A stretch of DNA of 56,444 bases from Candidatus Methanogaster sp. Lineage in GTDB: Archaea; Halobacteriota; Methanosarcinia; Methanosarcinales; Methanogasteraceae. Under the pieces are notes generated by a model, which was not told the origin of the DNA, made no database searches, and saw nothing but the letters and a program-made list of their open reading frames with translations. Where the stretch lies: positions 1-56,444 of the forward strand of contig PQXF01000018.1 in the NCBI GenBank assembly GCA_003194445.1, given 5' to 3'. Of this stretch, positions 16,797 through 25,620 are shown in pieces. Made by a program: the position numbers and the translations under genes. Within the stretch, counting starts at the first letter, position 1; each line of letters begins with the position of its first letter.

Positions 16797-18768
16797 AATC
16801 GGGATCGCTGTCTGGGTGTTGCTTGTGATCGCGCTTTTCGGGCTGCCCGCGGGCGTGCAGGCGCAAGGAGCGAATGATGGGCTTGTGGCTGAGTGGCATT
16901 TCGATGAGGTGTCCGGGAGTGTTTTGGTGGATAGTTCCGGGAATGGGAATGATGGGGTGATTCATGGTGCGACGTGGGTTGAGGGGAAGTATGGGAAGGC
17001 GTTGAGGTTTGATGGGGTGGATGATTATGTTGAGATGCCGGACAGTCCATTGTGGAATTTTGGAACTGGTGATTTTACAGTGAGTTTTTGGTTTACGAAA
17101 TTGGATACTGGTAGGGGGCACACATTATCTTTCGGTTCCATGGGTCATGGCAATAATCTGAACTTTGATTTTGACGATAAAGATTCGGGCGGTAAAGGCG
17201 TATGGGTTTATTGGATGGGTGGTGGTGGTATACCACGTGTGTGGACAACCACCGCATACCATGACAGTAATTGGCACCATCTTTCATTCGTCAGAATGGG
17301 GGATGTTTTCAAGTTGTATATTGATAATAATTACATTGACCAAACCACAGATTCCGGCAACATTCAAATAATCGGAAATTTGTGTATTGGTAGGAATAAT
17401 TATAACGGCGGACAAAATTATTTCAACGGCATTATCGACGAAGTTCTCATCTATAACCGCGCTTTAACTGCAGATGAAATTAAGTCGCATTACGAAGGAC
17501 AACAAACCGCCTTATCCCTGACAAAATCCGCCGCCCCCCACTCCATCAAACAAGGTCAGACCTCAACGGTAATCCTTACCGTAACAAACACCGGCACAAC
17601 CGAAATAAAAGACATCGAAGTAGCAGACACAATCCCCTCAGACCTGACCTTCACCAGCGGCGAAACCTCGAAGAAATACGACTCCCTGAGATCAAAGGAC
17701 TCGCGAGAGTTCCAGTACATCCTTCAACTAAACGAAGCCGGGACGTTTAATCTGGATCCAGCCACGGCAACCTACGCGGATGAAGAAGGAAATTACTACA
17801 CAGCCGAATCAGGTACTGCTGCTATCGATGTCATTCCATCCACTGGCACAACCCCTGCGCCGATAAGACCAATCAACCGTGCTACAACTGCAATTTCCAT
17901 CACCAAATCCCCATCTCTCAACTCCATCCGCCAGTTCGGTGAGACTGTAATCACGCTATCCATCAAGAACTCCGGCACAACAGACGTAACAGACATCGAG
18001 ATCACAGATAGGGTCCACCCCAGCTTTGATCTTATAAGTGGTGACTTCCCGAACCCGAAGCGCTACGACCTGATCCGCCCCGGCGAGACAAGAGACCTCC
18101 GGTACACAATCTCATCAAAGGAGGGCGGCACATTCACGCTCGACCATGCCACCATAACTTACGCAGACGCGGATGGAAATATCCAGGAAGCAGAGTCCGA
18201 ACCGTACAGTATCAGGGTCGTTCCATCCGCATCGGGCAGTGCTGCCGGTGCATCACACCAGCCATCATCAATCTCGACTGCCAGTGTCCATCTCCACGGC
18301 GAGAAGACCGACGTCGTGCTCGGCGAGGATATCCTGCTGAAACTCTCCGCGGTCAACAAGATCACAAAGCCAACGATGACCCTGCAGGTGATACTGATCC
18401 CGCCTTCAGGCATGAGCGTGACATCTGCCGATTTCGTGGAATCCGGCGCAGGTCTGTACACCTCGACTTATGTCATTGAGCCAGGCATAGGAAGGGACAT
18501 CGAGGTCGGGATCCGGTCGAATCAGGTCGGCGATTTCGTGGTGAACGGCGAGGTCATCTATTACTTCGGAGACGACAAGGAGAACGCGGAAGAGCATGTT
18601 CTGTCTCTGCCGATTACGGTGCGGGCAAGCCCGGATTCTCAGCAAAACACACCTGCGCCCACTGCTACACCAAAAGATGGAAGGGGAATTCCCGGATTTG
18701 AGGCGGTGTTGGCGGCGGCGGGGGCGTTGCTTGTAGCACTGTTGATCAAAAGAAGAAGGGTTGATTGA
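16789..18768 (+). CDS. Large LamG surface protein with two DUF11-like repeats and PGF-CTERM (659 aa)
   Basis: The signal peptide and the first 60 residues of the LamG domain (GLVAEWHFDEVSGSVLVDSS) nearly match the protein at 14158. The second half of the LamG domain differs, so the modules appear exchanged. Two DUF11-like repeats follow (near 245-350 and 370-470), then the STASVHLHGEKTDVVLGED domain. The tail is IPGFEAVLAAAGALLVALL then IKRRRVD, a complete PGF-CTERM motif with a basic end. It is coupled to ATPase 5 by ATGCGTAG. A 194-bp gap with a decayed gene remnant follows it. Confidence 0.85.
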   Translation: MRRIGIAVWVLLVIALFGLPAGVQAQGANDGLVAEWHFDEVSGSVLVDSSGNGNDGVIHGATWVEGKYGKALRFDGVDDYVEMPDSPLWNFGTGDFTVSFWFTKLDTGRGHTLSFGSMGHGNNLNFDFDDKDSGGKGVWVYWMGGGGIPRVWTTTAYHDSNWHHLSFVRMGDVFKLYIDNNYIDQTTDSGNIQIIGNLCIGRNNYNGGQNYFNGIIDEVLIYNRALTADEIKSHYEGQQTALSLTKSAAPHSIKQGQTSTVILTVTNTGTTEIKDIEVADTIPSDLTFTSGETSKKYDSLRSKDSREFQYILQLNEAGTFNLDPATATYADEEGNYYTAESGTAAIDVIPSTGTTPAPIRPINRATTAISITKSPSLNSIRQFGETVITLSIKNSGTTDVTDIEITDRVHPSFDLISGDFPNPKRYDLIRPGETRDLRYTISSKEGGTFTLDHATITYADADGNIQEAESEPYSIRVVPSASGSAAGASHQPSSISTASVHLHGEKTDVVLGEDILLKLSAVNKITKPTMTLQVILIPPSGMSVTSADFVESGAGLYTSTYVIEPGIGRDIEVGIRSNQVGDFVVNGEVIYYFGDDKENAEEHVLSLPITVRASPDSQQNTPAPTATPKDGRGIPGFEAVLAAAGALLVALLIKRRRVD

Positions 18769-18792
18769 GATGATAGATATGCTTAAACCGCC

Positions 18793-18910
18793 TCTTAAGA
18801 GGCGAGGCGAAAAACCGGACAGGTACTCGCCTGACAGGACCCGCAACAGAGACTGGAATGCCGCTCACTGCGGTGCTTGAGGTGACCTGCGGGCTTTTGG
18901 ATCGGAATGA
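18793..18910 (+). pseudogene. Decayed copy of the 3' end of the winged-helix-like gene
   Basis: This stretch aligns with 9135-9254 at the end of the gene at 8723, including AAGAGGCGAGGCGA, CCGGACAGGT, GGAATGCCGCT and GGTGCTTGAGGTGA, with indels that break the frame. It marks an old duplication of the array head into the gap before ATPase 6. Confidence 0.75.
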
Positions 18911-18918
18911 CTATGGGG

Positions 18919-18926
18919 TATAAAAT
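18919..18926 (+). promoter_or_regulatory. Possible internal promoter before ATPase 6
   Basis: TATAAAAT about 44 nt upstream of the ATG at 18963 resembles an archaeal TATA box and would give a short leader containing the AGGAGAGG ribosome site. It lies in one of only two real gaps in the array. Confidence 0.35.
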
Positions 18927-18962
18927 CCAGATGAAACTACGAATCAACAGGAGAGGAACCAC

Positions 18963-20036
18963 ATGAGACGTATTGAATTCTATAACAGGGAGAAGGAAAC
19001 GATGGAGCTTGCGAGGATACTCAGCACAGATCCGACATTGGTCACCTTCATCTACGGACCGATAAACAGCGGCAAGACCGAACTTATCACCAATTTAATA
19101 AAAACTCTACCCAAAAGCCAGAAAGTGTTTTACATAAATCTGAGGGGGAGATTCATCAGCAACTACGACGAATTCATAAAAGTCCTCTTTGACGTAGAAC
19201 ACGAGGCAAGATATGAACGAATAAAAGAGTTTCTTAAACCTGTGGTGAATGTTCTGCCAGAGAGCTACTCTGGAATTCCAATACCGAAAGACCTGTTTCT
19301 AAAGTTATTCAAGGAGAAAGAGGTAGAAGATGCTTTTGTGTACATAGAAACTGTTATCAGGGCTTTTTACAAAGATGATTACCCTCCAGTGCTTGTGATT
19401 GACGAGTTGCAGGTGATAGGCGACCTGAAAGTAGATGATTTGTTGATTTACAAACTCTTTAATTTCTTTGTACGATTGACGAAGGAATTGCATTTAGCGC
19501 ATGTATTCGTGGCTTCGTCTGATTCGCTCTTCATAGAGCAGGTTTACAGTGAGGCGATGCTGGAAGGCAGGTGCAGGTATCTGCTTGTGGATGATTTTGA
19601 TTGCGGGACAACGATGGATTTTTTGGATGAGTATGGATTTACCGATGTGGAAAAAGAAGTTGCATGGGACTACTGTGGCGGCAAGCCGATATATCTTGTT
19701 GAGTTGATTAATACGGAGGAAAACCGAAAAGAGAAGGCAGAAGAGATGCTTGGAATAAGGATAGGGCAGATCGAAGGACTCATAGAAGATGCAAGGGAAT
19801 TCGGATACAAGCTATCTTATGGTGAGGAGAGAATCGTGCTCGATGATGCGCATATACTTAAAAGTTTAGAGGAGTTCAGGGACCTGGATTATATCAAAGC
19901 AAGTGAGCTTTCAAAATCGGTTAAACTCGGTCTGATCAAGGCAAACATCCTCTTTCTTGACTCGGTTAAGCAAATCATCAAACCGCAGTCGAGACTGGAT
20001 CTGCTTGCGATACGAGAGGTGATTGCTGATGCGTAG
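18963..20036 (+). CDS. Archaeal P-loop ATPase 6 (beta, c6)
   Basis: 357 aa starting MRRIEFYNREKETMELARIL, a slightly divergent N-terminus. It has Walker A GPINSGKTELITNLI, the beta module (HEARYERIKEFLKP, IPKDLFLKLF) and Walker B PVLVIDELQ. The C-module c6 (MLGIRIGQIEGLIEDAREFG, then SYGEERIVLDDAHILKSL) is unique here. AGGAGAGGAA precedes the ATG. It follows the largest gap in the array and could have its own promoter (a TATAAAAT lies near 18919). Confidence 0.85.
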   Translation: MRRIEFYNREKETMELARILSTDPTLVTFIYGPINSGKTELITNLIKTLPKSQKVFYINLRGRFISNYDEFIKVLFDVEHEARYERIKEFLKPVVNVLPESYSGIPIPKDLFLKLFKEKEVEDAFVYIETVIRAFYKDDYPPVLVIDELQVIGDLKVDDLLIYKLFNFFVRLTKELHLAHVFVASSDSLFIEQVYSEAMLEGRCRYLLVDDFDCGTTMDFLDEYGFTDVEKEVAWDYCGGKPIYLVELINTEENRKEKAEEMLGIRIGQIEGLIEDAREFGYKLSYGEERIVLDDAHILKSLEEFRDLDYIKASELSKSVKLGLIKANILFLDSVKQIIKPQSRLDLLAIREVIADA

Positions 20037-20118
20037 AATCGGGATCGCTGTCTGGGTGTTGCTTGTAAGCATTATTGATCAAGGGGAGGAGATAGATCGA
20101 GATGACAAATCTGCTTGA
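20029..20118 (+). pseudogene. Collapsed exported-protein gene: signal peptide fused into a tail region (29 aa)
   Basis: The ORF starts in ATGCGTAG at the ATPase 6 stop and encodes MRRIGIAVWVLLV, then SIIDQGEEIDRDD. The join falls in GTTGCTTGTA, a sequence present both in the signal-peptide core and in the C-terminal anchor of the gene at 16789 (GCGTTGCTTGTAGCA). A deletion between these short identical stretches would remove the whole ectodomain. The downstream bases align with the sequence after that anchor. Confidence 0.7.
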
Positions 20119-20127
20119 ACTGCCCGA

Positions 20128-20230
20128 AAGAACGAGGCGAGACGCCGGACAGATGCTCGCCGGTCAAGATCGCAGCCGAGACCGATGCCCATGGCGGTGG
20201 TGCGCGAGGTGATCGACGGGCTCTATGATC
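20128..20230 (+). pseudogene. Second decayed copy of the winged-helix-like gene's 3' end
   Basis: ACGAGGCGAGACGCCGGACAG, later GCTCGCCGGTCA, AGATCGCAGCCGAGACCG and GAGGTGATCGACGGGCT align with about 9145-9240. The frame is broken. It is followed by an AATACAGAGGTGACTC leader that matches the leader before 9283, so the whole junction was copied. Confidence 0.75.
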
Positions 20231-20263
20231 GAGATGAAGACGGAATACAGAGGTGACTCGAAG

Positions 20264-21679
20264 ATGCACAAGATGGAAATGATTGCAATATTGCTTATGG
20301 TTGCATTTGCAGGGCTGTCTGCGAACATACAGGCGCAGGAGGAAGATAATCTTTCGTTAAGATCAACCGAAGAGTTACCCTCACAACAGTTGAGCGCTGG
20401 AAGTAAATATACCTGGAATAACATAGATTTGAACAGCGGGAAGTACGACCTGATTACGATGGACTTAAACTGGAATTGGGTATATTCCACGTGCAGTGCC
20501 AATTATGAGATGGGGCACGACACAGCAGTCCACGTAAATGGTGTAAAAGTTACCGGAAGTGATAGGATCATCTCCACAAACAGCCCTTCCTGCGGTCCGG
20601 ATTGGCGTGAAGTGGAATACGGTTCCGATGGCGGTCAAGACCCAAATCCGGGTGAAGGGTATGAGGCGCTGTACACTCCAACAAAAAACAGTTTGGTCCT
20701 GGATATTACCAATCTCGTTCCAACATCCGGAAGTTACCCAGTAACCGTAGAACACGCGGGATCCAAATACACTCTGGAAAGCGCTCCAGTTATCAGGGCA
20801 TATAAAGTATGTGAGCTACATCTGATAAAATCAGTCGCGCCGCACTCAATCAAACAAGGTCAGACCACAACAGTATCCATCAGTGTAGAGAACACAGGCA
20901 CAACCGAGGTGACCGACATCGAAGTAGCAGACACGATCCCCCCGGACCTAATTTTGGCCAACGGTGAGACCTCGAGGACGTACAAATCCCTGCTACCGGA
21001 TGACTCAAGAGAGTTTCAGTACACCTTGCAACTAAATAAAACCGGTACATTCGATCTGGATCCGGCAGTGGCAGCATACTCGGATGAAGAGGGGAATTAC
21101 CGCACAGTTACATCAAAAACCTCCGTAATCACGGTGATATCGCCCATGGATCCTCCAACCACCAAACAGACCGCGCCAGAGTCATCTTCCAAGATATCGA
21201 CAGCAAGCGTGCAGCTCCACGGTGAGAAGACCCATGTCGTGCTCGGTGAGGATATCCTGCTGAAACTCTCTGCCGTCAACAAGATCACGAAGCCTGTGAT
21301 GACCCTGCAGGTGATACTGATCCCGCCTTCGGGCATGAGCGTGACGTCTGCTGATTTCGTAAAATCCGGCGCGGGGCAGTATACCTCGACATACACCATC
21401 GAGCCGGGCAGTGGGCGGGACATCGAGGTCAGGATCCGGCCAAATCAAGCCGGTGGTTTCGTGGTGAATGGGGCAGTTATATATTATTTCGGAGGTGATA
21501 TGGAGAATGCGGAAGAGCATACCCTGTCCCTGCCGATTACGGTGCGAGCAGTTGAAAAGGCGGGTGCAGAGCAGACAGAGACCGCGCTGGAATCAGATGA
21601 AGCGAGTGCACCCGGATTCGCGGCGGTGGTTGCGGTTATCGGACTGCTGGCAGTATATCTGCGGAGGAAAGGGATATGA
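20264..21679 (+). CDS. Surface protein with unique N-terminal domain, DUF11-like repeat and PGF-CTERM (471 aa)
   Basis: The start at 20264 follows AGGTGA and gives a signal peptide (MHKMEMIAILLMVAFAGLSA, VQ-type replaced by NIQAQ). The N-terminal ectodomain (about 27-200: Trp-rich TWNNIDLNSGKYDLITMDLN, later CGPDWREVEYGSDGG) is not LamG and was not recognised. A DUF11-like repeat (KSVAPHSIKQGQTTTVSISV) and the common STASVQLHGEKTHVVLGED domain follow. The tail APGFAAVVAVIGLLAVYL then RRKGI is PGF-CTERM. The stop overlaps ATPase 7 as ATGA. An earlier in-frame ATG at 20225 lies in the remnant and was rejected. Confidence 0.8.
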   Translation: MHKMEMIAILLMVAFAGLSANIQAQEEDNLSLRSTEELPSQQLSAGSKYTWNNIDLNSGKYDLITMDLNWNWVYSTCSANYEMGHDTAVHVNGVKVTGSDRIISTNSPSCGPDWREVEYGSDGGQDPNPGEGYEALYTPTKNSLVLDITNLVPTSGSYPVTVEHAGSKYTLESAPVIRAYKVCELHLIKSVAPHSIKQGQTTTVSISVENTGTTEVTDIEVADTIPPDLILANGETSRTYKSLLPDDSREFQYTLQLNKTGTFDLDPAVAAYSDEEGNYRTVTSKTSVITVISPMDPPTTKQTAPESSSKISTASVQLHGEKTHVVLGEDILLKLSAVNKITKPVMTLQVILIPPSGMSVTSADFVKSGAGQYTSTYTIEPGSGRDIEVRIRPNQAGGFVVNGAVIYYFGGDMENAEEHTLSLPITVRAVEKAGAEQTETALESDEASAPGFAAVVAVIGLLAVYLRRKGI

Positions 21680-22746
21680 GAAAGATAGAATTTCATGATA
21701 GGGAAAAGGAGACAAAGGAGATCCGTGCGATACTGGACAACCGACCAACCCTGATCACTTTTGTATACGGTCCGATAAACAGTGGGAAGACCGAGTTCAT
21801 CAACAATTTGATAAAAGGCATTCCGGAAACTCAGAAAGTGTTTTACATAAATCTGAGAGGGCGATTCATCAGCAATTACGATGAATTTATAAAAGTTCTC
21901 TTTGATGTTGAGCACGAGGCAAGATATGGGCGGATAAAGGAGTTTCTGAAACCAATCGTAAATGTTCTGCCTGAGAGCTACTCCGGAATTCCAATACCAA
22001 AGGATATGTTTCTAACGTTATTCAAGGAGAAAGATGTAGAGGATGCTTTTGTTTATATAGAGACTGTTCTCAGGGCTTTTTGTGAAGGTGGTCATGCACC
22101 GGTGCTGGTGATTGACGAGTTGCAGGTGATAGGAGACTTGAAAGTGGATGGTTTGCTGATATACAAATTGTTCAATTTTTTTATCCGATTGACCAAGGAG
22201 TTGCACTTAGCACACGTATTTGCGGTAACATCAGATTCACTATTTATCGAAAACGTCTATAGTGAGGCGATGCTCGAGGGGCGGTGCAGGTATCTACTGG
22301 TAGACGATTTTGATGAGGCTACGACTGCCGCGTTTCTGGAGGGACACGGTTTTACGGATGACGAAAAGGTGTTGGCATGGGAATACTGCGGCGGAAAGCC
22401 TGTATATCTACTGGAGTTGATTCGCACTGACAATCGAGGTCGTGAAATTGAGAGGTTGTTAAGAATGCGGGCGGGTGAACTTAAGACATTTCTCAAAACA
22501 CTCAAGGAACTTGGAGACAAGATTACTGTGAAGGAGGAACGTTACGATATCAGTTATGAGAACATCATTTGTGCGCTGAAGATGTTTCTGGATGAAGAGG
22601 AAATTGATATGTGGTCGATTGATGAAATTTCAAAGCATTATCTGGTTAGAAATAATATTTTATTCCTCGATCCGGATAGGGGAATTATTAAACCACAATC
22701 GAGGTTGAATCTGCTTGCAGTGCGTGAGGTGATGAAAGATGTGTAA
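21676..22746 (+). CDS. Archaeal P-loop ATPase 7 (beta, c5)
   Basis: 356 aa. The first 240 or so residues (GPINSGKTEFINNLI, beta module with IPKDMFLTLFKEKDVEDAF, RAFCEGGHAPVLVIDELQ) are nearly the same as ATPase 9. After GGKPVYLLEL it switches to C-module c5 (LRMRAGELKTFLKTLKELGD), otherwise found in ATPase 5. It ends KPQSRLNLLAVREVMKDV, the ending typical of the DUF2341 half. It is the first ATPase coupled to a DUF2341-type ORF, by ATGTGTAA. Confidence 0.85.
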   Translation: MRKIEFHDREKETKEIRAILDNRPTLITFVYGPINSGKTEFINNLIKGIPETQKVFYINLRGRFISNYDEFIKVLFDVEHEARYGRIKEFLKPIVNVLPESYSGIPIPKDMFLTLFKEKDVEDAFVYIETVLRAFCEGGHAPVLVIDELQVIGDLKVDGLLIYKLFNFFIRLTKELHLAHVFAVTSDSLFIENVYSEAMLEGRCRYLLVDDFDEATTAAFLEGHGFTDDEKVLAWEYCGGKPVYLLELIRTDNRGREIERLLRMRAGELKTFLKTLKELGDKITVKEERYDISYENIICALKMFLDEEEIDMWSIDEISKHYLVRNNILFLDPDRGIIKPQSRLNLLAVREVMKDV

Positions 22747-23125
22747 AACGAAAATGGCTGTTCTGGCATCGGTTCTTTCCGGTCTGCTGCTGCCTGCGGC
22801 ACTGCCGGCATTGGCATCTACGGGAATGGAGGGCTTTTCGTACCAGCGAGAGATTGCGATCCAGGAGAGCTCTGGCGAGACTCTCCGCGATTATCAGGTG
22901 CTGGTTGCGCTTGCTGGCAGCGATTTTCCAGAAGTTGCGCAAGCCGATGGCGATGACATCAGATTCACGGATGCGGACGGACATGAATTGAGTTACTGGA
23001 TCGAGGAATTCGATGCGGGGTCAGAGCGTGCAAGGATATGGGTGAAGGTGCCTCTGATTCCTGCGAATGGGGAAGCAGAGCGCCTTATGGTGAAAATAGA
23101 GTCCAGTAGGAGAGAAGAAATATGA
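22739..23125 (+). CDS. Short exported DUF2341-domain protein (128 aa, truncated copy A)
   Basis: A signal peptide (MCKTKMAVLASVLSGLLLPA, ALAS) is followed by a DUF2341 domain (FSYQREIAIQESSGETLRDY, DDIRFTDADG, YWIEEFDAGS). The domain stops at PLIPANGEAE. The full-length relative at 28523 continues with ITMWYGNPG, whereas here RLMVKIESSRREEI ends the ORF. No anchor is left, so the product would be secreted or non-functional. Copy at 25613 differs at only a few residues. The stop overlaps ATPase 8 as ATGA. Confidence 0.8.
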   Translation: MCKTKMAVLASVLSGLLLPAALPALASTGMEGFSYQREIAIQESSGETLRDYQVLVALAGSDFPEVAQADGDDIRFTDADGHELSYWIEEFDAGSERARIWVKVPLIPANGEAERLMVKIESSRREEI

Positions 23126-23690
23126 GGGACATAGAATTTCATAATCGTGAGAAGGAGATAAAAGAGATCCGGGCGATACTGGACCGCCGACCGACTTTGA
23201 TCACCTTCATCTACGGCCCAATAAACAGCGGAAAGACGGAACTGATCAACCACGTGATAGAGGAGCTGCCAGAGGAATATGTCGTATTCTATATAAACTT
23301 GAGGACTAAACTCCTGGCAAGTTATGATGATTTCATCGAGTCATTGTTCGAGATGGAGATGGAGACTGATGGGGCATCGAGGAAGAGAAAGGAGACGCTA
23401 GCTGAGCTGGTTTCGTCTGTTACGAAGGTTGCCGGGATACCGATCAACAAGGAGTTTCTGGATTATGTGTTCAAGGACAATAAGCCGAAGAATGCTTTTT
23501 CGTACATAATAAAACTCTTTGAAGAGGTGAGGGCGAGAGGGAAGCAACCGGTGTTAGTTCTGGACGAACTACAGAAGATAGGGGATGTGAAAGTGAATGG
23601 TTTTCTCATTTACGAACTCTTCAACTTTTTCATAGACCTGACAAAGGAGAAACATCTGGCGCATGTCTTCGTGGCGACTTCGGATTCGCT
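22739..23690 (+). repeat. Copy 1 of the near-identical duplicated block
   Basis: DUF2341 copy A and the first 190 or so codons of ATPase 8 are repeated, 2,874 bp further on, at 25613-26564 with few changes. Homology falls off in the C-terminal module of the ATPase. Confidence 0.85.
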
Positions 23691-24204
23691 CTTTCTCGAA
23701 CGTGTTTACAATGAGGCGATGCTCTCCGGGCGGTGCAGGTATCTGCTGGTGGATGATTTTGATGGTGCCACAACCGCAGCGTTTCTGGGAGGGTATGGTT
23801 GTACGGATGACGAGACGGCGTTGGCATGGGAATACTGCGGCGGAAAGCCTGTGTGTCTGGTGGAGTTGATAAATCAGAAGCTTGGAGGCGGGGTTGTGAA
23901 AGAAAAGTGCGAGGATATTTTCAAAGTGCGGGTAAGTCAGTTGCGAGATTTGCTTGATTTGCTCGGTTATGTAACGCCGCAAGTGTTGTTAGCGGGAACG
24001 GAATACCTGGTGGAAAGAGAAAATGTTGTTGAAATACTAAAAGACTTCGTGGATCGGGACGTTGTGAGTTTTGAGGGGTACAGACCGGAAAAGCACTTTA
24101 TGGTTAAGAAAAATATCTTGTTTCTTGATCCGAAAGAGGGGACGGTAAGACCACAGTCGAGGTTGGATTTGCTTGCGGTGCGCGAGGTGATTGCGGGTGT
24201 GTGA
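23122..24204 (+). CDS. Archaeal P-loop ATPase 8 (gamma, c1)
   Basis: 360 aa. The first 190 or so residues nearly match ATPase 10 (MRDIEFHNREKE, ILDRRPTLITFIYGPINSGK, gamma module KETLAELVSSVTKVAG). The C-module is c1 (VRVSQLRDLLDLLGYVTPQV, EGYRPEKHFMVKKNILFLDP), otherwise seen in ATPase 1 with an alpha centre. It ends RPQSRLDLLAVREVIAGV. The stop TGA lies in GTGTGTGA, giving the only GTG start among the coupled exported ORFs. Confidence 0.85.
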   Translation: MRDIEFHNREKEIKEIRAILDRRPTLITFIYGPINSGKTELINHVIEELPEEYVVFYINLRTKLLASYDDFIESLFEMEMETDGASRKRKETLAELVSSVTKVAGIPINKEFLDYVFKDNKPKNAFSYIIKLFEEVRARGKQPVLVLDELQKIGDVKVNGFLIYELFNFFIDLTKEKHLAHVFVATSDSLFLERVYNEAMLSGRCRYLLVDDFDGATTAAFLGGYGCTDDETALAWEYCGGKPVCLVELINQKLGGGVVKEKCEDIFKVRVSQLRDLLDLLGYVTPQVLLAGTEYLVERENVVEILKDFVDRDVVSFEGYRPEKHFMVKKNILFLDPKEGTVRPQSRLDLLAVREVIAGV

Positions 24205-24583
24205 AACGAGAACGGTTGTTCTAATATCGGTTCTTGCCGGTCTGCTGCTGCTTGTGGCACTGCCGGCATCGGCATCTGCGGGACTTGCGGGCTTTTCGTA
24301 CCAGCGAGAGATCACGACTTGCGAGAACTCTGGCGAGACGCTTCATGAGTATCAGGTGCTGGTGGAGCTTGCTGGCGATGATTTTCCGGAAGAGGTGCGA
24401 CCGGATGGCGATGATATCAGATTCACGGATGCGGACGGGGTGAACTTGGGCTACTGGGTCGAGGAATTCGATGCGGGGTCTGAGCACGCGAGGATCTGGG
24501 TGAAGGTGCCTCTGATTCCAGCGAGTGGCGGAGCGAAGTCGTTTATGATAAAAAGTGAAAACGTTTGGAGGGAAACGATATGA
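24197..24583 (+). CDS. Short exported DUF2341-domain protein (128 aa, truncated copy B)
   Basis: The GTG start at 24197 sits where all other copies have ATG, within the 8-nt overlap; a TTG two codons earlier is a less likely start. The signal peptide (TVVLISVLAGLLLLVALPAS) and DUF2341 part (YQREITTCENSGETLHEYQV, GVNLGYWVEEFDAGS) are diverged from copies A and C and closer to copy D at 27071. It is truncated at the same place (PLIPASG), then ends KSFMIKSENVWRETI. Confidence 0.8.
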   Translation: MCETRTVVLISVLAGLLLLVALPASASAGLAGFSYQREITTCENSGETLHEYQVLVELAGDDFPEEVRPDGDDIRFTDADGVNLGYWVEEFDAGSEHARIWVKVPLIPASGGAKSFMIKSENVWRETI

Positions 24584-25620
24584 GAAGCATAGAATTTCAT
24601 GACCGGGAAAAGGAGATGAAAGAGATCCGGGCTATACTGGATAGCCGACCAACATTGATCACTTTTGTCTACGGTCCGATAAACAGCGGGAAGACAGAGC
24701 TCATCAACAATTTGATGGAAAGCCTTCCGGAAACTCAGAAAGTTTTTTACATAAATCTAAGGGGGAGATTCATCAGCAATTACGACGAATTTATAAAAGT
24801 TCTCTTTGATGTTGAGCATGAGGCAAGATATGGGCGGATAAAGGAGTTTCTGAAACCAATCGTAAATGTTCTGCCTGAGAGCTATCACGGAATTCCAATA
24901 CCAAAGGATATGTTTCTAACGTTATTCAAGGAGAAAGATGTAGAGGATGCTTTTGTTTACATAGAGACCGTTCTCAGGGCTTTTTGTGAAGGTGATCATG
25001 CACCGGTGCTGGTGATTGACGAGTTGCAGGTGATAGGAGACTTGAAAGTAGATGATTTGCTGATATACAAATTATTTAACTTTTTTATCCGATTGACCAA
25101 GGAGTTACACCTCTGTCACGTATTTGCAGTAACATCAGATTCACTTTTCATTGAAAACGTCTACAGTGAGGCGATGCTCGAGGGGCGGTGCAGGTATCTG
25201 CGGGTGGACGATTTTGATGAGGCTACGACTGCCACGTTTCTGGAGGGGCACGGTTTCACCGATGATGAGAAGGCTGTTGCGTGGAACTGTTGCGGTGGAA
25301 AGCCGATATGTCTGGTTGAGCTTGTGAATACGGAGGAAGACCGAAAAGGGAAGGCTGAAGAGATGCTCAAGATAAGAAAGGGACAGATAGAAGAGATTGT
25401 GTATTCGCTGGAAGCGAGAGATAAGGAGATGTTTGACGCGGTGATGAAAATGCTTTCAGAATTTATCGGGAAGGAGAGGGTGGGATATAAATACATAAGC
25501 GATGAAATCAAGTTTCTGGTCGGAAAAAACATAATTTTTGCGGATTCTGTGAATAAGGAGCTGAGAGCGCAGTCAAAATTGAATCTGCTTGCAGTGCGTG
25601 AGGTGATGAAAGATGTGTAA
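24580..25620 (+). CDS. Archaeal P-loop ATPase 9 (beta, c7)
   Basis: 346 aa from the ATG at 24580 (MRSIEFHDREKEMKEIRAIL). The N-terminal two thirds nearly equal ATPase 7. After GGKPICLVEL the protein carries C-module c7 (MLKIRKGQIEEIVYSLEARD, then SEFIGKERVGYKYISDEIKF), shared with ATPase 12 (gamma centre). It ends RAQSKLNLLAVREVMKDV. Flanks on both sides match those of ATPase 7, so only the C-module distinguishes the two duplicates. Confidence 0.85.
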   Translation: MRSIEFHDREKEMKEIRAILDSRPTLITFVYGPINSGKTELINNLMESLPETQKVFYINLRGRFISNYDEFIKVLFDVEHEARYGRIKEFLKPIVNVLPESYHGIPIPKDMFLTLFKEKDVEDAFVYIETVLRAFCEGDHAPVLVIDELQVIGDLKVDDLLIYKLFNFFIRLTKELHLCHVFAVTSDSLFIENVYSEAMLEGRCRYLRVDDFDEATTATFLEGHGFTDDEKAVAWNCCGGKPICLVELVNTEEDRKGKAEEMLKIRKGQIEEIVYSLEARDKEMFDAVMKMLSEFIGKERVGYKYISDEIKFLVGKNIIFADSVNKELRAQSKLNLLAVREVMKDV

